From an uncultured bacterium (GTDB lineage Bacteria > Hydrogenedentota > Hydrogenedentia > Hydrogenedentales > CAILVY01), in the NCBI GenBank assembly GCA_937951485.1, contig CALEDJ010000009.1:62001-126000 (forward strand): a stretch of 64,000 bases of DNA. The letters run 5' to 3'. The notes beneath the pieces were generated by a model. It searched no databases. It had not been told where the DNA came from and was given only the letters and a program-made list of their open reading frames with translations. How positions within the stretch are numbered: the stretch's first letter is position 1; every line of letters begins with the position of its first letter. A program made the position numbers and the translations under genes. Below are positions 24,748-35,100 of the stretch, piece by piece.

Positions 24748-25449
24748 TCAGGCAAAAAAAATCACCCCGAAGCGGTCCGGTTGGTGGAAATCGAGCCGGT
24801 CGCCAATCGGCGCCCATGCGGCCCAGTGCGGGTGGGAATTCTCCTCCGCGCACTTATAAAAATTTGCGCGCCATTGCCGCCCCGCAAGCGGACGCAAGGG
24901 CCCCAGATACGTTTCCAGCACCAGCACCGGTATGGTGAAGCGCAACCGCCACGTCACTGGTTTGACGATTTCTTCGGCAATCGGCCCTGAAAGCGATGTT
25001 TGGATGCGCGTCCGCGCCCCCAATTCCTGCGGGGCTTCTTCCTGCCGGGCAAACCCGCCGTCCGGCAGCCGCGTGGGATTCTCCACATAACGCAGCAACA
25101 AGGTTCCGCAGCAGTTCATCTCGAAATTCATGTGGCCCTTTTCCGGAAACGGCTTGAAAAAACATTCGATGCAAGCGTCCTTGTACACTGCGCTCTGATA
25201 GGTCATGTGCGTGCACCGGACATAGCGATCCCGAACCATGAAAACGCCGTGAAGCGCTTCGTCATCGTGCAGCAATCGGAACAGCGTTTCTGGACGGTGT
25301 GCGCTGCTCGCGGGGTGGAAATGACCGATGCGCGCCCAATCCGCCGCCGCCCAGACCGGATCATTCCAATCCCCGGAAGGAGCGCATGACACGCGATGAA
25401 CAATATAGTGCGGAAGGACCGCACCATGCGCTTGAATACTTCCCGGCAT
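24748..25449 (-). CDS. carbohydrate-binding (CBM9-like) family protein
   Basis: The product has 233 residues. ATG at 25449 after GGAGAAAG is chosen over a longer frame. It has no signal peptide. Segments DWNDPVWAAADWARIGHF, ALHGVFMVRDRYVRC and YKDACIECFFKP match the beta-sandwich pattern of CBM9-like proteins, which bind sugar ends. It closes with HPHWAAWAPIGDRLDFHQPDRFGVIFF, a typical closing strand of the family. Several unpaired Cys are present. A role in sensing or handling carbohydrate is inferred. It lies between an acyl-CoA synthetase and the radical SAM gene, all on the minus strand. Confidence 0.75.
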   Translation of the reverse strand: MPGSIQAHGAVLPHYIVHRVSCAPSGDWNDPVWAAADWARIGHFHPASSAHRPETLFRLLHDDEALHGVFMVRDRYVRCTHMTYQSAVYKDACIECFFKPFPEKGHMNFEMNCCGTLLLRYVENPTRLPDGGFARQEEAPQELGARTRIQTSLSGPIAEEIVKPVTWRLRFTIPVLVLETYLGPLRPLAGRQWRANFYKCAEENSHPHWAAWAPIGDRLDFHQPDRFGVIFFA

Positions 25450-25537
25450 CCTTTCTCCCCATATCGAACCCTGCAGCATGGGCGATCATAGCGCCGCATG
25501 AGAAAATACGTCAATTGCGCAAGGTTGTGCCCGGCGC

Positions 25538-27772
25538 CTATCCGCGTCTCGCAAACGCGCCGCGCGGCGCGCCCTGGAGGAATTCGTGGCGCTCGGCCAT
25601 ACGCGCGAGCGTACGCGCCGCATGGGCTGGACTGGAAAAGAGGTAGATGCCCAGCCGTTCAAGTTCGCGAATGGCGTTGTTGGGCGTTGCGCCATAGGCC
25701 AGGAGGGCCGTATCCGAGGCGGCGAGCAAAGGTTTTCCGTGTTCGGCGACGAAACGGGCAATGCGCTGGATATCCTGCACTTCCATATGGCTGCCCATTT
25801 CGGCCAGTTTGTCGAGGCCGTGTTCCTGGGCGCGGCGCGACTGCGCCAGGCGCGCGATGCTGCTGGAAATGTAGCCGACACCCAGCAGGATCACCGCATC
25901 TACGGCAGGGCAACGCATCACCGCTTCGACCGTGCGCGAAAGCATCGTGATGTCGGTGCCCGCTACCAAATCAATGGGGTTGCCCCGGTTCCACCACGCG
26001 GGCAGGAACGCGTCCAGTTCCGCCAGCGTTTCCTCCGGCAGCGCCGCCACGTCCAATCCCGCTTCGGCGCAGGCGTCCGCCGCGATGACGCCCCAACCGC
26101 CGCCCTGGGAGACTATCCCCACGCGTCGCCCCTTTGGCAGCGGCTGCACAGCAAAAACGCCCGCGGCTTCCATCGCCTCGTAGGTGTCGTTAATAACCGT
26201 CGCACCGGCCTGGCGGCACGCGGCCTGAAAGAGCCGCACTTCGCTCGCAAGCGCGCCGGTGTGCGACCGCGCCGCTTTCATGCCCGCCTGGCTGCGCCCG
26301 CCCTTGATCAGCACCACGGGCTTGCGCGCGGCCGCCGCGCGCAGCGCCTCAAAGAAGCGCCGCCCGTCCCGCGCGCCCTCCACATAACTGAGAATGGATT
26401 GGGTCTGGGCGTCCTGCGTGAAAAAGGAAAGATAGTCCTCGGTCTGCACCACCGCTTCGTTGCCGCTGCTGATGAAGCGGCCGATGCCCACCTGATGCAG
26501 CGCGGCCCAGGTCAGCGCTGTGCCGCCCACGTTGCCGCTCTGCGAAACGATGGACAGCGGCCCCGCGCCGGGATAGCGCGCGATCATGCCGCAATAAAGA
26601 TGCTTCGGTGCGGGACTGGCCACGCCCGCGCAGTTCGGCCCCACCACCAGCATGCCGCTTTCGCGCGCCACGCGGACCAGTTCCGCCTGCGCGTCCCGCG
26701 CCGCCGCGTCGTCCAGTTCGCCAAAGCCCGCGGTGATCACCAGCACGGCGCGCACGCCTCTCGCCGCGCATTCGCGCAGGCAGGCCAGCGCACCCTTGGG
26801 CGGCACGACAATGAGCGCCAGGTCCACCGCTTCTGGCAAGTCCGCCACGGTGGGAAAGCACGGCACGCCGAACAGTTCCTTGTGCTTCGGATTGACGCCG
26901 TACACGCGGCCATCATAGCCGCCTTCGAGGGTATTGAACAGAATCCGGAAGCCCCATTTTCCGGGAGAATCGGATGCGCCGACAATCGCCACGCTCTCCG
27001 GTTCGAACAATGCCCGGAACTGTTCGGGCGTCGGGCGCGATGCCTCCGGCGGTGCGGCCTCGTCGCCTTCGCGCAACGCGATGTGCGCATCCACGGCCAC
27101 GGGGCGGCCGTCTTCCAGTACGAGCGGATTTACGTCAATCTGCGCGATGCGCGGATGGTCCAGGAGAATTTGCCCCACAGCGCGGATGACGTGAACCAGC
27201 GCTTCCCGGTCTGCGGCGGCTTCGCCGCGAAATGCATCAAAAACCCTGCGCGCCCGCAACTCGTCCATCATTTCCAGGGCGTCCCGTTGGTCCAGCGGCG
27301 CCAGCCGGAACGACACATCGCCCAGCGCCTCCACCGCCACCCCGCCGACGCCCAGCATCACGCAGGGGCCGAACACCGCGTCGCGCAATCCGCCGACAAT
27401 CACCTCCCGGCGGCCGCGCGCCTGCCGCTGCACCAGGAATCCATCCAGCGCACCGTCGCGATAAACGCCCTGCATAGTCCGCGCCGCTGTCACTACCGCT
27501 TCGCGGTCATCCAGATGCAACGCCACCAGCCCGACATCGCTCTTGTGCGCCACGCCCGCCGCGCAGCCTTTCACCACCACGGGATAGCCCATGGACTCCG
27601 CCGCCGCTGCCGCCGCTTCGGGGTCACGCGCGAAAAATTCCTCGATGACCGGCGCGCCACAGGCCGCGAGTAATCGTTTTGCATCATGCTCCGCAATGGC
27701 GTCGCGGCCTTCCGCGAACGCCGCATCAATGATGCCCTTTGTCGTCTCAATCGCTTCCGAAGAAAACACCAT
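25538..27772 (-). CDS. ADP-forming acetate/acyl-CoA ligase, single-chain beta-alpha fusion
   Basis: The product has 744 residues. It interconverts acyl-CoA, ADP and phosphate with acid, CoA and ATP, generating ATP in fermentation or aiding acyl activation. Order is reversed relative to many homologues: an ATP-grasp domain first (about 1-235; YPVVVKGCAAGVAHKSDVG, DVNPLVLEDG), then a CoA-binding Rossmann domain (VAIVGASDSPGKWGF) and the succinyl-CoA-ligase-like domains. The phospho-histidine is in ARSHTGALA (about residue 515). AAGSGG-like IVSQSGNVGGTAL and GGGWG segments line the CoA site. All key residues appear intact. Confidence 0.92.
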   Translation of the reverse strand: MVFSSEAIETTKGIIDAAFAEGRDAIAEHDAKRLLAACGAPVIEEFFARDPEAAAAAAESMGYPVVVKGCAAGVAHKSDVGLVALHLDDREAVVTAARTMQGVYRDGALDGFLVQRQARGRREVIVGGLRDAVFGPCVMLGVGGVAVEALGDVSFRLAPLDQRDALEMMDELRARRVFDAFRGEAAADREALVHVIRAVGQILLDHPRIAQIDVNPLVLEDGRPVAVDAHIALREGDEAAPPEASRPTPEQFRALFEPESVAIVGASDSPGKWGFRILFNTLEGGYDGRVYGVNPKHKELFGVPCFPTVADLPEAVDLALIVVPPKGALACLRECAARGVRAVLVITAGFGELDDAAARDAQAELVRVARESGMLVVGPNCAGVASPAPKHLYCGMIARYPGAGPLSIVSQSGNVGGTALTWAALHQVGIGRFISSGNEAVVQTEDYLSFFTQDAQTQSILSYVEGARDGRRFFEALRAAAARKPVVLIKGGRSQAGMKAARSHTGALASEVRLFQAACRQAGATVINDTYEAMEAAGVFAVQPLPKGRRVGIVSQGGGWGVIAADACAEAGLDVAALPEETLAELDAFLPAWWNRGNPIDLVAGTDITMLSRTVEAVMRCPAVDAVILLGVGYISSSIARLAQSRRAQEHGLDKLAEMGSHMEVQDIQRIARFVAEHGKPLLAASDTALLAYGATPNNAIRELERLGIYLFSSPAHAARTLARMAERHEFLQGAPRGAFARRG

Positions 27773-27895
27773 CCAACCTTTCGTGTAGTAGAATCATAAT
27801 TCATCCATCAGGAATATGGACATCGCCTCACGGATCAGCACTATAATCACCGGCGCCGCCGCGAAGCAAACCACCACCGTATTCCGCATCTATTC

Positions 27896-28014
27896 GGACT
27901 GCGGCGGCGTGCCGCCGCTTTCATGCGGGCGGGCCTGCCTGGACGCCAAACGTAGCCGCGGCGTCCCGCCGCGTGCGATCCATCCGCAACCAACGCGGCA
28001 GGATGCCGCGTCTA
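27896..28014 (-). repeat. GC-rich dispersed repeat copy 1, overlapping the addA 3' end
   Basis: The block starts GGACTGCGGCGGCGTGCC, continues through GCCGCCGCTTT and CTGGACGCCAAA, and ends CCGCGTCTACT. The same order recurs at 31431-31525. The last bases include the addA stop codon (CTA on this strand) and, less exactly, a few preceding addA codons (GGAGACCT shared). The rest of 27773-27895 shows nothing recognisable. Confidence 0.75.
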
Positions 28015-31000
28015 CTGTGCATTGGAGACCTGCCAAAACGAGCGCACGATTTTGCGGACCGACTCAATCACGGCGGTCTCGTCCGCCTCGGACAGCCGCA
28101 CCCGCTTTACCACGCCCTCATCCACGTAAGCGATGATGCCGGCGGGCGGCTGAACACCCCGCAGGCGGCGCAGGGCCGCAGCATACAGCCGGATTTGCCA
28201 TGCATAGTGCTCATGGACGCGGTCGCTGTAATGCCCGGTCTTGTAGTCGAGGATCACCCCGTCGTCCAACACAGCATCCACCGTGCCGCTGATCACAGCG
28301 TCGTCCACGCACAGATGGAATGGCGCTTCGCGCTCCAGGCGTTCCTGGCGCGCGAGCAGCGCGCGCAGGTCGGATGCAGCGAAACGCTCCGCCATCGCGC
28401 GCAAATCCTCGGCCACCGCCGCTCGGCGCGACAGCCCCATCCCTGCTTCGGCGAGCATCGCCGCAAGTGGCGGCATATCCCGACGAAAATCCCAGCATTC
28501 GAACATGCGGTGCGCGAGTGTGCCACGCTGAAGCGCCCAGTGCCGCGCCCCGCCGGAGCGGCGCTCTGTGAGCGACTCAGCCTCCGCGGATTCCGCCATG
28601 TCTTTGTCTTCTTCCACGCCCATGTGGCGGAGCACGGCGGACACGGGAATCGTGCGGGACGGCGCGGCGGGCAGCGCGAGGGGCTGCACCTGGCGCGCCA
28701 GAATTTCCGGCGGCGGCGCCGCTTCCCGCGCGGCCGCGCGCGGCCCGGGTTCCGCCGCCTCCAGGCGACGGCGAATAGTCGCGCGCCAGCCATTGCCTCT
28801 TATGGTGGCTCGATGCGCCTGCGCAGCCACGGCGAACTCGTCGTCAATCGCCTCCAGCCAACTGCCGCTGTTTTTCCCTTCCAGCGATCCGCTCATCACC
28901 AGGTGGTCGCGTGCGCGCGTCAGCGCTACATACAACAGCCGGGCATGCTCGTTTTCCTCTTCTTCACGGATGCGCTGTTTGATCGCATCCACCATCGCAG
29001 ATGGCGCGCGCAGGCCGGTGTCATCATCCGTGCGCAGCGCAAGGCCCAGATCGCGGTGCATCAGCAGCGGGTCGTGGTGCGCGCCCTTCGGCGGACTGCC
29101 CATGTCCACGACAAAAACCACGGGGAATTCCAGGCCCTTGGCCTTGTGAATCGTCATCAGCGTGACCGCGCCCGCGCCCTGCGGTTGCAGGAGCGCCTCG
29201 CCCTCACGCAGTTCCTGCCGTCCCACCTCGCTCAGGTAGCGCACGAAGGCGCGCAGGCTCGGCGGCCGCCGCCGCGCGAAGTCCTCGGCCAAGTCAATCA
29301 ACTTGCGGACGTTCGACGCCTTCTGCAGACCGAGATGTCCCCCGAGCAGCACCGCCTCGCAGCCGGTCTTGTCCAGCACGGCGCGCAGGAAATCCGGGAG
29401 CGGCGCTTCCATGCGGTCGCGCAAATCGCGCATCATCGCGCGCGCGGCGCGCAAGGCCGCCGCATCGTCCGTGTTCTCCGGCAGCGCATCGCCCCAGAAC
29501 GCCGCCGACAGGCTCCTGTTGCGCCCCATGTGGTATACCGTCGCGTCGCTGACGGCGCAGAGGGGACCGCGGAGAAACGCGAGCGCCGCGACATCGTTGC
29601 GCGGGTCGGTCAGCAGTTCCAGCAGGGTGAGCACGTCCACGACTTCCCGCTGCGCGTAAAAACCTTTTCCAGCCACCAGGGCGTAGGGGATTTTCGCATC
29701 CCGCAGGGCCTGCTCGTACAGGTGCACCGACGTGAACGCGCGGAACAGGATGGCCACATCGCCGTAATGCGCGGGACGCGGTGTGTGCGTATCGGGATCG
29801 CTGATTTCGAGGGGATGGTTCGGATCGCACAGCGCCAGGATGCGTGCGGCGATCAGTTTCGCCTCGGCGCGCCGCCAGTCTTCGCTCAGCGGCTTTGCTC
29901 CCGTTTTCGTTTCCGGGGTTTCCGGCAAAATGAACTCGATGCGCGGTTGGTCCAGCGCGGGCCGATGCGCCGCCATCGGCGCGTAGGCTTCCACGGCATG
30001 CAGGCAGCCCGACGCCGCGAAAAAGTCGTTGACAAACGCCAGCACGTCCGGCAGCGAGCGAAAATTGCGGGCCATCCGCGTCACATGGGTGGCCGCCGCT
30101 TTCTCCTGCTGAAAGACCTCCACCTCCGCCCCGCGAAAGAGATAGATGGACTGTTTCGCGTCGCCCACAAAAAACAACGACGGACCCGCAACGCCGTCGC
30201 CGGGCTCCACGATCAAACGAATGATCTCCAATTGGGTCGCGTCGGTGTCCTGAAATTCATCCACCAGCAGGTGGCGCATGCCGCGCGCCAGTCGTCGCCG
30301 GAGTTCGGGAAAATCCCGCAGCGCATGCAGCGCCGCGTTGATGAGATCGTCGTAATCCATCGCGTGCGCCTGCGCCTTGGCCGCCTGATATGCGGCGGCC
30401 GCCGCCTGCGCCACCGCAAAGGCATCGCAACTCAGCCGCGCCGCGCGCGATTCGTCGCGGTTTTCCGCGAGTTCTCTCGATTGCAACGTTTCCTTCGCGA
30501 ATTTCTTGAGGGCATCCTGTAGTCTCGACAGGGCGTTGTACACCTCTTCCGACGGCCAGTTCTTTTTCGCACCGTGGGGCCATTTTTCCGTGAAGCGCGC
30601 CAGCGCGCGCTCGATCATTTCCGGATCAACCCCTCGCTGGATTTCCTCCAGCGTATCCATCATCATCCGACGGCGTGTTTCCCGTCCGTCCGATGCGCTG
30701 GTGCAAAGGCCGTCGAAACTACGGAGTCGGCACAGATAATGCCGGAGGATGCTGCGCCGTCCCAGGACGGCCAGCCGCCGACGGTATTCCGCCGCCGCGA
30801 TTTGCCGCCAATGCTTCAAGAGCGCCTCCGGATCGCGCAGCGGATGCGTCCCCTCCAGCCGTTCGAGCAACGCGGGTTTCTTCAACGCTTCGAGGATCAT
30901 CCGATGCAGCGTGTTCAGCGGATAAGCCACCGCCAGGCGCGTCGCGCCTGCGTCCGCCTGTTCCAGCAGGTCATGGACTGTCTGCCGCGCCACCTGGTCC

Positions 31001-31401
31001 AGCAGCAGCGCCGCCTCCGCTTCGGCCAGCACCGTGAAGTCGGGATTCAGTCCGATGAACAGCGCGTTTTCCCGCAGTATGGCGGCGCAGAAGGCGTGAA
31101 TGGTCGAAATCCGCGCCGCGTCAATACGCCGTTCCATATCCCGCCACCGGTTCATTTCCTGGGGATCGTCGCATGGCGCATTCCGGCGGAAGGTGCGCCG
31201 GAGGCGGTCCTTCATCTCCGCGGCCGCTTTGTCCGTGAACGTGATTGCGACGATCTCATCCAGGTCCGCGCGCCGCGTCTCAATCAGGTGCGCGATGCGG
31301 TCCACCAGCACGCGCGTTTTTCCGGACCCCGCGCCCGCATCCACGCACAATCGCGGTGTGATCGTCTCAATCGCTTCAATCTGTTGTGGCGTCCGCTTCA
31401 T
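28012..31401 (-). CDS. addA: ATP-dependent helicase/nuclease subunit AddA-like (UvrD-type plus RecB nuclease)
   Basis: The product has 1,129 residues. It processes double-strand breaks for RecA-mediated repair. ATG at 31401 (MKRTPQQIEAI) after AAGGGT is preferred; another in-frame ATG lies 24 nt upstream. Walker A GAGSGKT at 23-29, motif Ia IVAITFTDKAAAEM, motif II LLVDEFQDTDATQLEI, motif V LMTIHKAKGLEFPVVFV and motif VI LLYVALTRARDHL show a complete UvrD-like motor. The C-terminal RecB-type nuclease has GTVDAVLDDGVILDYKTG. AddB lies upstream in the same direction, separated by an island of gene fragments and a repeat. The last codons overlap a dispersed repeat. Confidence 0.9.
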   Translation of the reverse strand: MKRTPQQIEAIETITPRLCVDAGAGSGKTRVLVDRIAHLIETRRADLDEIVAITFTDKAAAEMKDRLRRTFRRNAPCDDPQEMNRWRDMERRIDAARISTIHAFCAAILRENALFIGLNPDFTVLAEAEAALLLDQVARQTVHDLLEQADAGATRLAVAYPLNTLHRMILEALKKPALLERLEGTHPLRDPEALLKHWRQIAAAEYRRRLAVLGRRSILRHYLCRLRSFDGLCTSASDGRETRRRMMMDTLEEIQRGVDPEMIERALARFTEKWPHGAKKNWPSEEVYNALSRLQDALKKFAKETLQSRELAENRDESRAARLSCDAFAVAQAAAAAYQAAKAQAHAMDYDDLINAALHALRDFPELRRRLARGMRHLLVDEFQDTDATQLEIIRLIVEPGDGVAGPSLFFVGDAKQSIYLFRGAEVEVFQQEKAAATHVTRMARNFRSLPDVLAFVNDFFAASGCLHAVEAYAPMAAHRPALDQPRIEFILPETPETKTGAKPLSEDWRRAEAKLIAARILALCDPNHPLEISDPDTHTPRPAHYGDVAILFRAFTSVHLYEQALRDAKIPYALVAGKGFYAQREVVDVLTLLELLTDPRNDVAALAFLRGPLCAVSDATVYHMGRNRSLSAAFWGDALPENTDDAAALRAARAMMRDLRDRMEAPLPDFLRAVLDKTGCEAVLLGGHLGLQKASNVRKLIDLAEDFARRRPPSLRAFVRYLSEVGRQELREGEALLQPQGAGAVTLMTIHKAKGLEFPVVFVVDMGSPPKGAHHDPLLMHRDLGLALRTDDDTGLRAPSAMVDAIKQRIREEEENEHARLLYVALTRARDHLVMSGSLEGKNSGSWLEAIDDEFAVAAQAHRATIRGNGWRATIRRRLEAAEPGPRAAAREAAPPPEILARQVQPLALPAAPSRTIPVSAVLRHMGVEEDKDMAESAEAESLTERRSGGARHWALQRGTLAHRMFECWDFRRDMPPLAAMLAEAGMGLSRRAAVAEDLRAMAERFAASDLRALLARQERLEREAPFHLCVDDAVISGTVDAVLDDGVILDYKTGHYSDRVHEHYAWQIRLYAAALRRLRGVQPPAGIIAYVDEGVVKRVRLSEADETAVIESVRKIVRSFWQVSNAQ

Positions 31402-31430
31402 CCCATTACCCTTGTCATGAATCATCTCTT

Positions 31431-31525
31431 TGAACTGCGGCGGCTTGCCGCCGCTTTATTGCGGCCGGGCTTGCCCGGACACCAAATGCAGACACGGCGC
31501 TCCGCGGCGTCTACTCTCGGGAGAC
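31431..31525 (-). repeat. GC-rich dispersed repeat copy 2
   Basis: TGCGGCGGCTTGCCGCCGCT is followed by a GGCCGGGCTTGCCCGG palindrome and ends CCGCGGCGTCTACT, then GGAGACCT, matching copy 1 at 27896-28014. The two copies bracket addA in the same orientation. Confidence 0.75.
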
Positions 31526-31589
31526 CTTCAGTCGCATGCCATGACGCCTTCGAGAGACCCGGATAACACGAATGCCTGCGTTCCCGTTA

Positions 31590-31826
31590 TCAATAAAAAC
31601 TGCGAACTCGAAATCGGGATTCCTCAACGGCAATCACCGCACCCACCTCCAGTTCGTTTGCGGCCTTTTGCACAACGTCGCTCAAACAATCTATCACATG
31701 TGTTACACGGGTGTTGTGCAGACGGAAAACAACGATACCAGTACCGCCTTCCCGGGAATGATCGGCAATTCCGCCAGAACCCAAGTCGAACGTCAGAAGA
31801 ATGCGGTTTTCCGAGTGTTTTCGCAT
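31590..31826 (-). pseudogene. C-terminal fragment of a DUF5615 PIN-like toxin
   Basis: The frame (78 codons) begins MRKHSENRILLTFDLGSG and continues GIVVFRLHNTRVTHVI and GAVIAVEESRFRVRSF. This matches the C-terminal two thirds of DUF5615 PIN-like proteins. The expected N-terminal third with the first active-site Asp (family pattern FLADENV) is missing, and no sequence upstream restores it. No DUF433 antitoxin partner is visible. It looks like a decayed toxin-antitoxin remnant within the AT-richer island between addB and addA. Confidence 0.65.
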
Positions 31827-31962
31827 TCTGGACCCCGTGAACGGTTACGGGAAAATGTTATTCGATCAAACATTTTGCATATACTCACAGTTTTTTTATC
31901 AAACTAATTCTATAATTATAGAGTGCAATAATCTTCTTGCGCCGATGTCTCTTCATGGTATA

Positions 31963-32088
31963 TCAAAGAATGCCACAGGACGCTTGAATGGACTCGATTT
32001 TCAGGTCGAATATGTCGTGAAGCACGCCAAAAAGACAGACAACGCCGCGTTCATTTACCGGAGCGCAAGCAAGGGATTTGAATTGCAT
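31963..32088 (-). pseudogene. short N-terminal fragment of an uncharacterised protein family
   Basis: A 41-codon frame reads MQFKSLACAPVNERGVV then CLFGVLHDIFDLKIESIQA and stops. From memory, proteins with the N-terminal pattern F..L..APVNE.GVV.LFG exist in Planctomycete-like genomes and run well over 100 residues, continuing with a FPDC segment that is absent here. The remainder of the island (31827-31962 and 32089-32177) is AT-rich with no open gene. Identity is tentative. Confidence 0.4.
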
Positions 32089-32177
32089 TCTATTCGTATA
32101 TATGCGTCTTCGCTTCCCGTCAGTCATAACTTGGCCCTTTATCCGCGTGATTGTGGGGTATCCGTTTCATGTGAGTC

Positions 32178-35100
32178 TTATTCTTCCCCATAGTCATTGG
32201 CTTCCTCGGCGGCCTCGCCGGGGGTGCGGCGGGGGCTTCCGGTTTTGTATTCGATGCGGGTCTGGTCGTAGCGGCATGCGCGACGGTAGTCGCAGTAGTT
32301 GCAGCCGTTTTTCGTTGGGTAGGGGGGAAACGCCCCTGCGCGGATGCCGCATACAGCCTCGGTGATGGCGCGCATGGCGTTGGCTTCACGGGGTTCCAAG
32401 AGCGCCTTGCTTCTTGCGGTATGGCCAAGCGCATCGCGGCGCTCAGCCTTGCCCACGCTGATATAGAGCGCTTCGGCGCGGGACGCCTCGGGGAAAAGGT
32501 GTCGTGTGAGCGCCCAGGCATAGACGGTAAGTTGAAGAGATTCGCCACTGATGATTTCGCCCGTTCCGGGGATGGCGCCGGCTTTGTAGTCCACAACACG
32601 CAGCGCATTTTCCTGCTGGTCCACGCGGTCCATGCGCCCGGAGAAATTTACGGGGCCGGCTTCGGTTTCCAGCACAAAGGGCGCATGACGACGCGCAACG
32701 GCGGCGTCTTCGCCGCCGGCCGGCCCGAACGCGAGTTCAAAATGCATCGCGCGCCAGGATTCGTCCAGCGTCGCTTCGCTCTGGATGTATCGCCGCAGCG
32801 CTTCGGCCATGCGTTCGCGCTCGACGGCGATCAATGCGCGGGATGCGGCGGCGTTGCGCCAGGCATGCGAATCAAAGGCGGCGTCCAGGGCCTGCATCAT
32901 GTTGGTCTCCGCATCCGTTGCCGTGAAAACCTCACGAAGCGGCACGCCCTTGAATCGTTCGTGAAAACGCTGTAAAGTCTCGTGCAGGATTAACCCTCGC
33001 AGCAAGGGGTCCAGCGCTTCGTCCGGGGCGTCCTCCTCCTCCACGCGCAGCAGCCGATCGGCGAAAAATCGGAAGGGACATTTGACGTAGCATTCGATCT
33101 GGTTCACGCTGAAGCAGTGCTCCGGCCCGAATTGCCGCGCGATCGCCGCGACGGTGGCGGGATCGTCCAGCATGCCGTCGAACGCATCGAACGGTTCTTT
33201 CCCATGGCGTCGCTGTTCGATCTGCAGTGCGCGGGCAGGAGCGGCGAATACGTCAGAGAACGCACCGCGGAGTTCCGGATCATACAGGAAGGCGGCGTTG
33301 CGCAAATCCCGCCAGGAGGCGGCATCGTGCGCACGCGGGACAAAACAATCCGAGAGCGGCATTGGTTCGGAAATTTCGCCGTGGCCGTAGAAGAGTTCCA
33401 GCAGTTCCGAAAGGAATTGACTGGATACTGTTTCACGACCGCCCGGCCGCAGCACCGGCCAGGAGAGGGTCACGCCCTTTTCGGCCGCCTGCAGCACATG
33501 GTGGAAGAGCATGCGTTCGCGGGCGCTGTGTTCGCGGCGGCCTTCCATCACGATGCCTGCATTCCTGAGGCGGACGCGGTCCGATTCGGGGTAAATCGCA
33601 TCGGCGGGGGCGGGCATCGGCACGATGCCCTCGACCAGCCCGCCGAAGAAGACGTAATCGAAGGAAAGGTTGCGGATGTGCAGGGGATCGCAGCACAGGA
33701 CGCCATTCGGAGGGTCGGGCCAGTCGAACGGGGTTTCGCGCATGCCCTGCTCCAGCCGACCCAGAAAGACCGGCCACTCCAGCGTTTCCCCGTCACAGGC
33801 ATCGGCCAGCGTAGCGATCAGACGGTCCAACGCTGTGCGTGCGTTGTATTGCGCTTCGCCAAAAACGCGGTCAACGAACGCTTCGGTGACGCGGTCCACG
33901 GCCAGGGTCAACAACAACGCATCCAATGCTTGGGCATAGGCGCGCTGGGCGCCCTTCGGCGCAAAGTGTTCGGCCAAATCCATTAGTTTGTGCGCCAGAA
34001 ATTCCACGCCGTGCAGCGCCTGCAAGGCGTCCGGCATGCGACGGAGCAGTGCGCGGTCGGCCTCGTCCCGGGGATTCTCAAGACGGATGCGCAGGATCTG
34101 GAGGCGTGTGTGCCACTCGTCACGGCCTGCGATAATTCGCGCCGCGCGCGACAGTTGCTCCAGCGCATCGCGGCCCAGCGCCACTTCCGGGGTCTGGTCT
34201 GCGCAAAACCACGGCGACGCCAGCGTCTCCACCACTGCATCGCGCTCCCAGTGCTGCATGGCGTCGAAGAGCCGCAGCAGAAACGCGCCGAGGGCGCTGT
34301 CAATGAGGCGCGGCGCACTGGTAACGCGCACGGGGACACCCGCCGCCCCGAAGATGGACCGCAGCAGCGGCGCCGTTTCCGCAAGGTTGCGGAAGACCAC
34401 GGCGATACGGTCCGGTGTCGTCGCCCCCGCCAGCAGCAGCCGCTTGACGCGCCGCGCAATGGTCTCGATTTCATGCTCCACATCCGCGCAGGGGACGACC
34501 GTGAGGTCCGCTTCCAACGATTCCGGGAAGATCGGCGGATCACGCCAGAACAGGACCGATGCGACGAATTCGCTGTATCGGCGCGGCGCAGCGGGGGCCA
34601 CCTCGACGGGCGTCACGCCGAAGTGCGCCGCGAGCCGGTCTGCGGCGGCCACGGAAAGTTCGTACAGATCGCGACGGCTGGGCCGCAGTTCACAGTTCAG
34701 GCCGATGACCAGTTCCTTGATATGCCGCGACAGGGATTTCAGCAGCCGAAACTCCGACGGGGTGAAGTCGTCGAAGCCGTCAAAAGCGACCAACTCCACG
34801 CCGGACAGCGCACGCGGCGGACCGGCTTCACAGCGTGTGACGGCTTCCCAGTAGAGACCGGGCACGTCATACACCCCGACATCGAGCAGTGCCTGCTGGT
34901 ACTCCGCATAGACCGCCGCGACCAGCGGGTCCAGCGGGGAACTTTCTTTGACCTGTGCCAATCGCTCACGGAATGTATCCGGCTCGATGGCCGCCTGCTT
35001 GAGTTGCGCGATGATGTGCAGGAGATGCGCGGCAAGACCGCTGTTCTCTGGAGAAATGGCCGCGCCGGCAAAATCCCCGCGCGTGATGACCCGGTGCAGG

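Noticed and set aside
25586-27673. 695-residue plus-strand frame
   Set aside because: Antisense to the ADP-forming acyl-CoA ligase.
27973-30522. 849-residue plus-strand frame
   Set aside because: Antisense to addA.
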